NCBI GenBank assembly: GCA_964017065.1
Contig: OZ024792.1
Span: 1,177,363-1,241,362 of the forward strand
Origin: Haliclona indistincta
Lineage: Eukaryota > Porifera > Demospongiae > Haplosclerida > Chalinidae
Length of the DNA: 64,000 bases
Direction of reading: 5' to 3'
In this document: positions 63,401-64,000 of the stretch, in pieces
Numbering within the stretch: the first letter of the stretch is position 1
Layout: each line of letters begins with the position of its first letter
The notes under the pieces: generated by a model
Told to the model about the DNA's origin: nothing
Database searches by the model: none
The model's input: the letters and a program-made list of their open reading frames with translations, nothing else
Position numbers and translations under genes: made by a program

Positions 63401-64000
63401 GTCCAGCTCGCCTGCATCACTGTACCTCAGTAGACTCAACTGAAAGGAACACAAAATAGTGAGTCAATGCAAGAAGGGCTATACTGACAGCCATTCCGTT
63501 GATCCAGCGTCGAGCAGCTACTGAGTCCAATCCACACACAATGATATGAAACTCTGAGAAAAAAATGAATCAAGTCTTTCTGCATTTTCACTTGTTGGTA
63601 CTTCAAATTTTTATTTTATTTCATTGCAAAATTTTTTTCATTGCAATAAAATTTTTATTTGTTCCTCTTCAGCATGCAAGAGGCAACAAGATGAGAGGTA
63701 ACATAATATCAACTTGCTAAATTTTACAGAATACAATAATTGTGAATGCACATTTTTGTCAATGTTGGTGAAGATCTACATGCTACATGGTGACTCACGT
63801 CGGTAGAAGCCTGGGTCAAAGTCTTGTATTTTAGCATAGTGACTATAGAGTGGTTGCTAAGGAAGTCACATGACACCTAGCATGACGACACTAATGTACA
63901 GCAGAGTATAAGGATACGGAGTCACTTGTACTCCAGGAATACGAGCGTTAATAAACTGTGCTGCCACCTCAGCCTTGGGCTTACCAATATCCTTAGGTCT
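57437..64000 (-). CDS. UBA3: NEDD8-activating enzyme E1 catalytic subunit (5' end outside window)
   Basis: At least thirteen exons are visible. In coding order: 63917-64000 ([17 protein letters not shown]), about 63790-63825 ([12 protein letters not shown]), 63490-63555 ([20 protein letters not shown]), 63280-63440 ([34 protein letters not shown]), 63124-63230 ([20 protein letters not shown]), 62270-62385 ([20 protein letters not shown]), 62093-62162 ([16 protein letters not shown]), 61990-62050 ([10 protein letters not shown]), 61862-61960 ([18 protein letters not shown]), 57980-58078 ([20 protein letters not shown]), 57864-57925, 57589-57643, 57437-57534 ([20 protein letters not shown]). 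Inner limits of several are approximate. The Cys of PLCTIA (codon 63211-63213) is the expected thioester site; the last exons form the ubiquitin-like fold that binds the NEDD8 E2. It pairs with NAE1 to activate NEDD8. Confidence 0.9.
58141..58354. repeat. foldback element in a UBA3 intron
   Basis: GGTACATGTATCGAAAAAGT pairs with ACTTTTTCGATATATGTACC, and the palindrome continues inward (AAACAAGATTGTGAAAAGGT / ACCTTTTCACAATCTTGTTT; AGTGTAATGCTACCTCCCTA / AGGGAAGTAGCATTACACT). Almost the whole element is paired, with a loop near 58230-58240. It lies about 60 bp upstream of the UBA3 exon at 57980-58078, in that exon's intron. Confidence 0.85.
58867..60895 (+). CDS. four-helix membrane protein nested in a UBA3 intron
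   Basis: Exons 58867-58976, 60297-60483, 60534-60728 and 60785-60895 (110+187+195+111 = 603 nt; phases 2, 0, 0 all match) give 200 aa. Helices: [20 protein letters not shown] near 5-33; [20 protein letters not shown] near 57-85; [20 protein letters not shown] near 105-127; [20 protein letters not shown] near 145-168. The first loop has NIS, NIS and NSS sequons, partly from a tandem TTGAATATAAGCAACA duplication. The tail is short and basic ([17 protein letters not shown]). Tetraspan topology with short ends resembles claudin/PMP22-like sizes, but no signature (W-GLW-C-C) is present, so I do not assign a family. Intron 1 (1.3 kb) contains the composite repeat. On the strand opposite UBA3. Confidence 0.72.
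58986..59372. repeat. foldback module of the composite repeat, copy 2
   Basis: AGAAAATAAAAAGATTTCTA pairs with TAGAAATCTTTTTATTTTCT. Arms share the CATAGATCCCTACATCAGTG block with copy 1; the loop is longer than in copy 1 and holds TATAGCTACTACAGCTATAG, itself a small palindrome. Confidence 0.85.
58986..60234 (-). mobile_element. composite repeat, copy 2 (in intron 1 of the nested gene)
   Basis: Reverse-oriented counterpart of 39487-40745: it opens with the foldback (58986-59372), then the CCCCGCCCACACTTGTTTG block, the CACGTGCGTATTGCGCAATC block and a GAAGAAAGAAGAAAG tract, and ends with GCCGCCATCTTGTTTTCTCG and AGGGAGACACTACCGTGTCT at 60208-60227. The terminal AGGGAGACAC-TACC-GTGTCTCCCT is itself a perfect hairpin. 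No intact ORF. Confidence 0.75.
61000..61850. repeat. UBA3 intron segment with a dispersed-repeat terminus
   Basis: A 61767-61816 block contains the hairpin CCAGACCCTC...GAGGGTCTGG followed by TCTGGGGACGAGACTAG, a terminus related in style to the GGCCTGGGGACGAGGCTA end near 1.1 kb. The rest of the stretch shows ORFs without domain content. Confidence 0.5.
62634..62816 (+). pseudogene. possible transposon-derived fragment in a UBA3 intron
   Basis: A 60-residue ORF beginning [20 protein letters not shown], then [21 protein letters not shown] basic start followed by a W-x-x-x-F-D/W-L-x-C pattern resembles the N-terminus of TTF-type zinc-finger (hAT-like) transposon proteins. It lies between two UBA3 exons on the opposite strand. 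Repeated TTTGTCCGGA / TGTCCGGAC motifs flank it (near 62491 and 63032). Could equally be chance. Confidence 0.3.

Overview
This is a eukaryotic, almost certainly metazoan, window. I think it comes from a demosponge. The supports are: intron-bearing genes with very short GT-AG introns (about 44-80 bp), a Kelch/coiled-coil/TKL-kinase fusion, large numbers of foldback repeats, and a tandem family of cysteine-rich polytopic membrane proteins of a kind I know only as uncharacterised predictions from sponges and cnidarians. No tRNA, rRNA or CRISPR was seen. The species cannot be fixed from sequence alone.

Layout. 1-16.1 kb is ordinary gene-dense DNA: the 3' end of an unknown gene; a uL10m (MRPL10) gene; a Kelch-coiled-coil-TKL kinase (ten exons rebuilt, 782 codons in frame); a second TKL kinase transcribed away from an aldose-1-epimerase-like gene with only 38 bp between their start codons; a hyccin (FAM126) homologue; two tandem DUF1295/steroid-reductase-like genes; and an intronless phosphatidylserine-decarboxylase-like gene with one in-frame TAA. 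16.1-24.8 kb is repeat territory: a hairpin-bearing repeat family, several foldback elements and a decayed third copy of the DUF1295 gene.

24.8-57.3 kb is the most distinctive region. It is an array of intronless genes, all on the + strand, each coding a signal peptide, a short Cys-rich ectodomain and about 8-9 membrane segments. Two divergent founders (A, B) are followed by type I genes C, D(pseudo), E, F, G, I, K and type II genes H(pseudo), J(pseudo), L. From G onward, type I and type II alternate as a repeated two-gene unit (G-H, I-J, K-L). The array shows local gene conversion, a chimeric copy, two classes of upstream region, and pseudogenes split by transposons, including a TTAA-flanked element with a recognisable empty site in a sister copy.

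57.4-64 kb is the UBA3 (NEDD8-activating enzyme catalytic subunit) gene on the - strand, running off the window. One of its introns holds a complete four-exon gene on the + strand for a 200-residue four-helix membrane protein, and that gene's own first intron holds a 1.25-kb composite repeat also found in the array.

Functionally, the flanking genes are housekeeping (mitochondrial translation, phosphoinositide-kinase scaffolding, neddylation, lipid metabolism). The array looks like a birth-and-death family of cell-surface proteins; its function is unknown.
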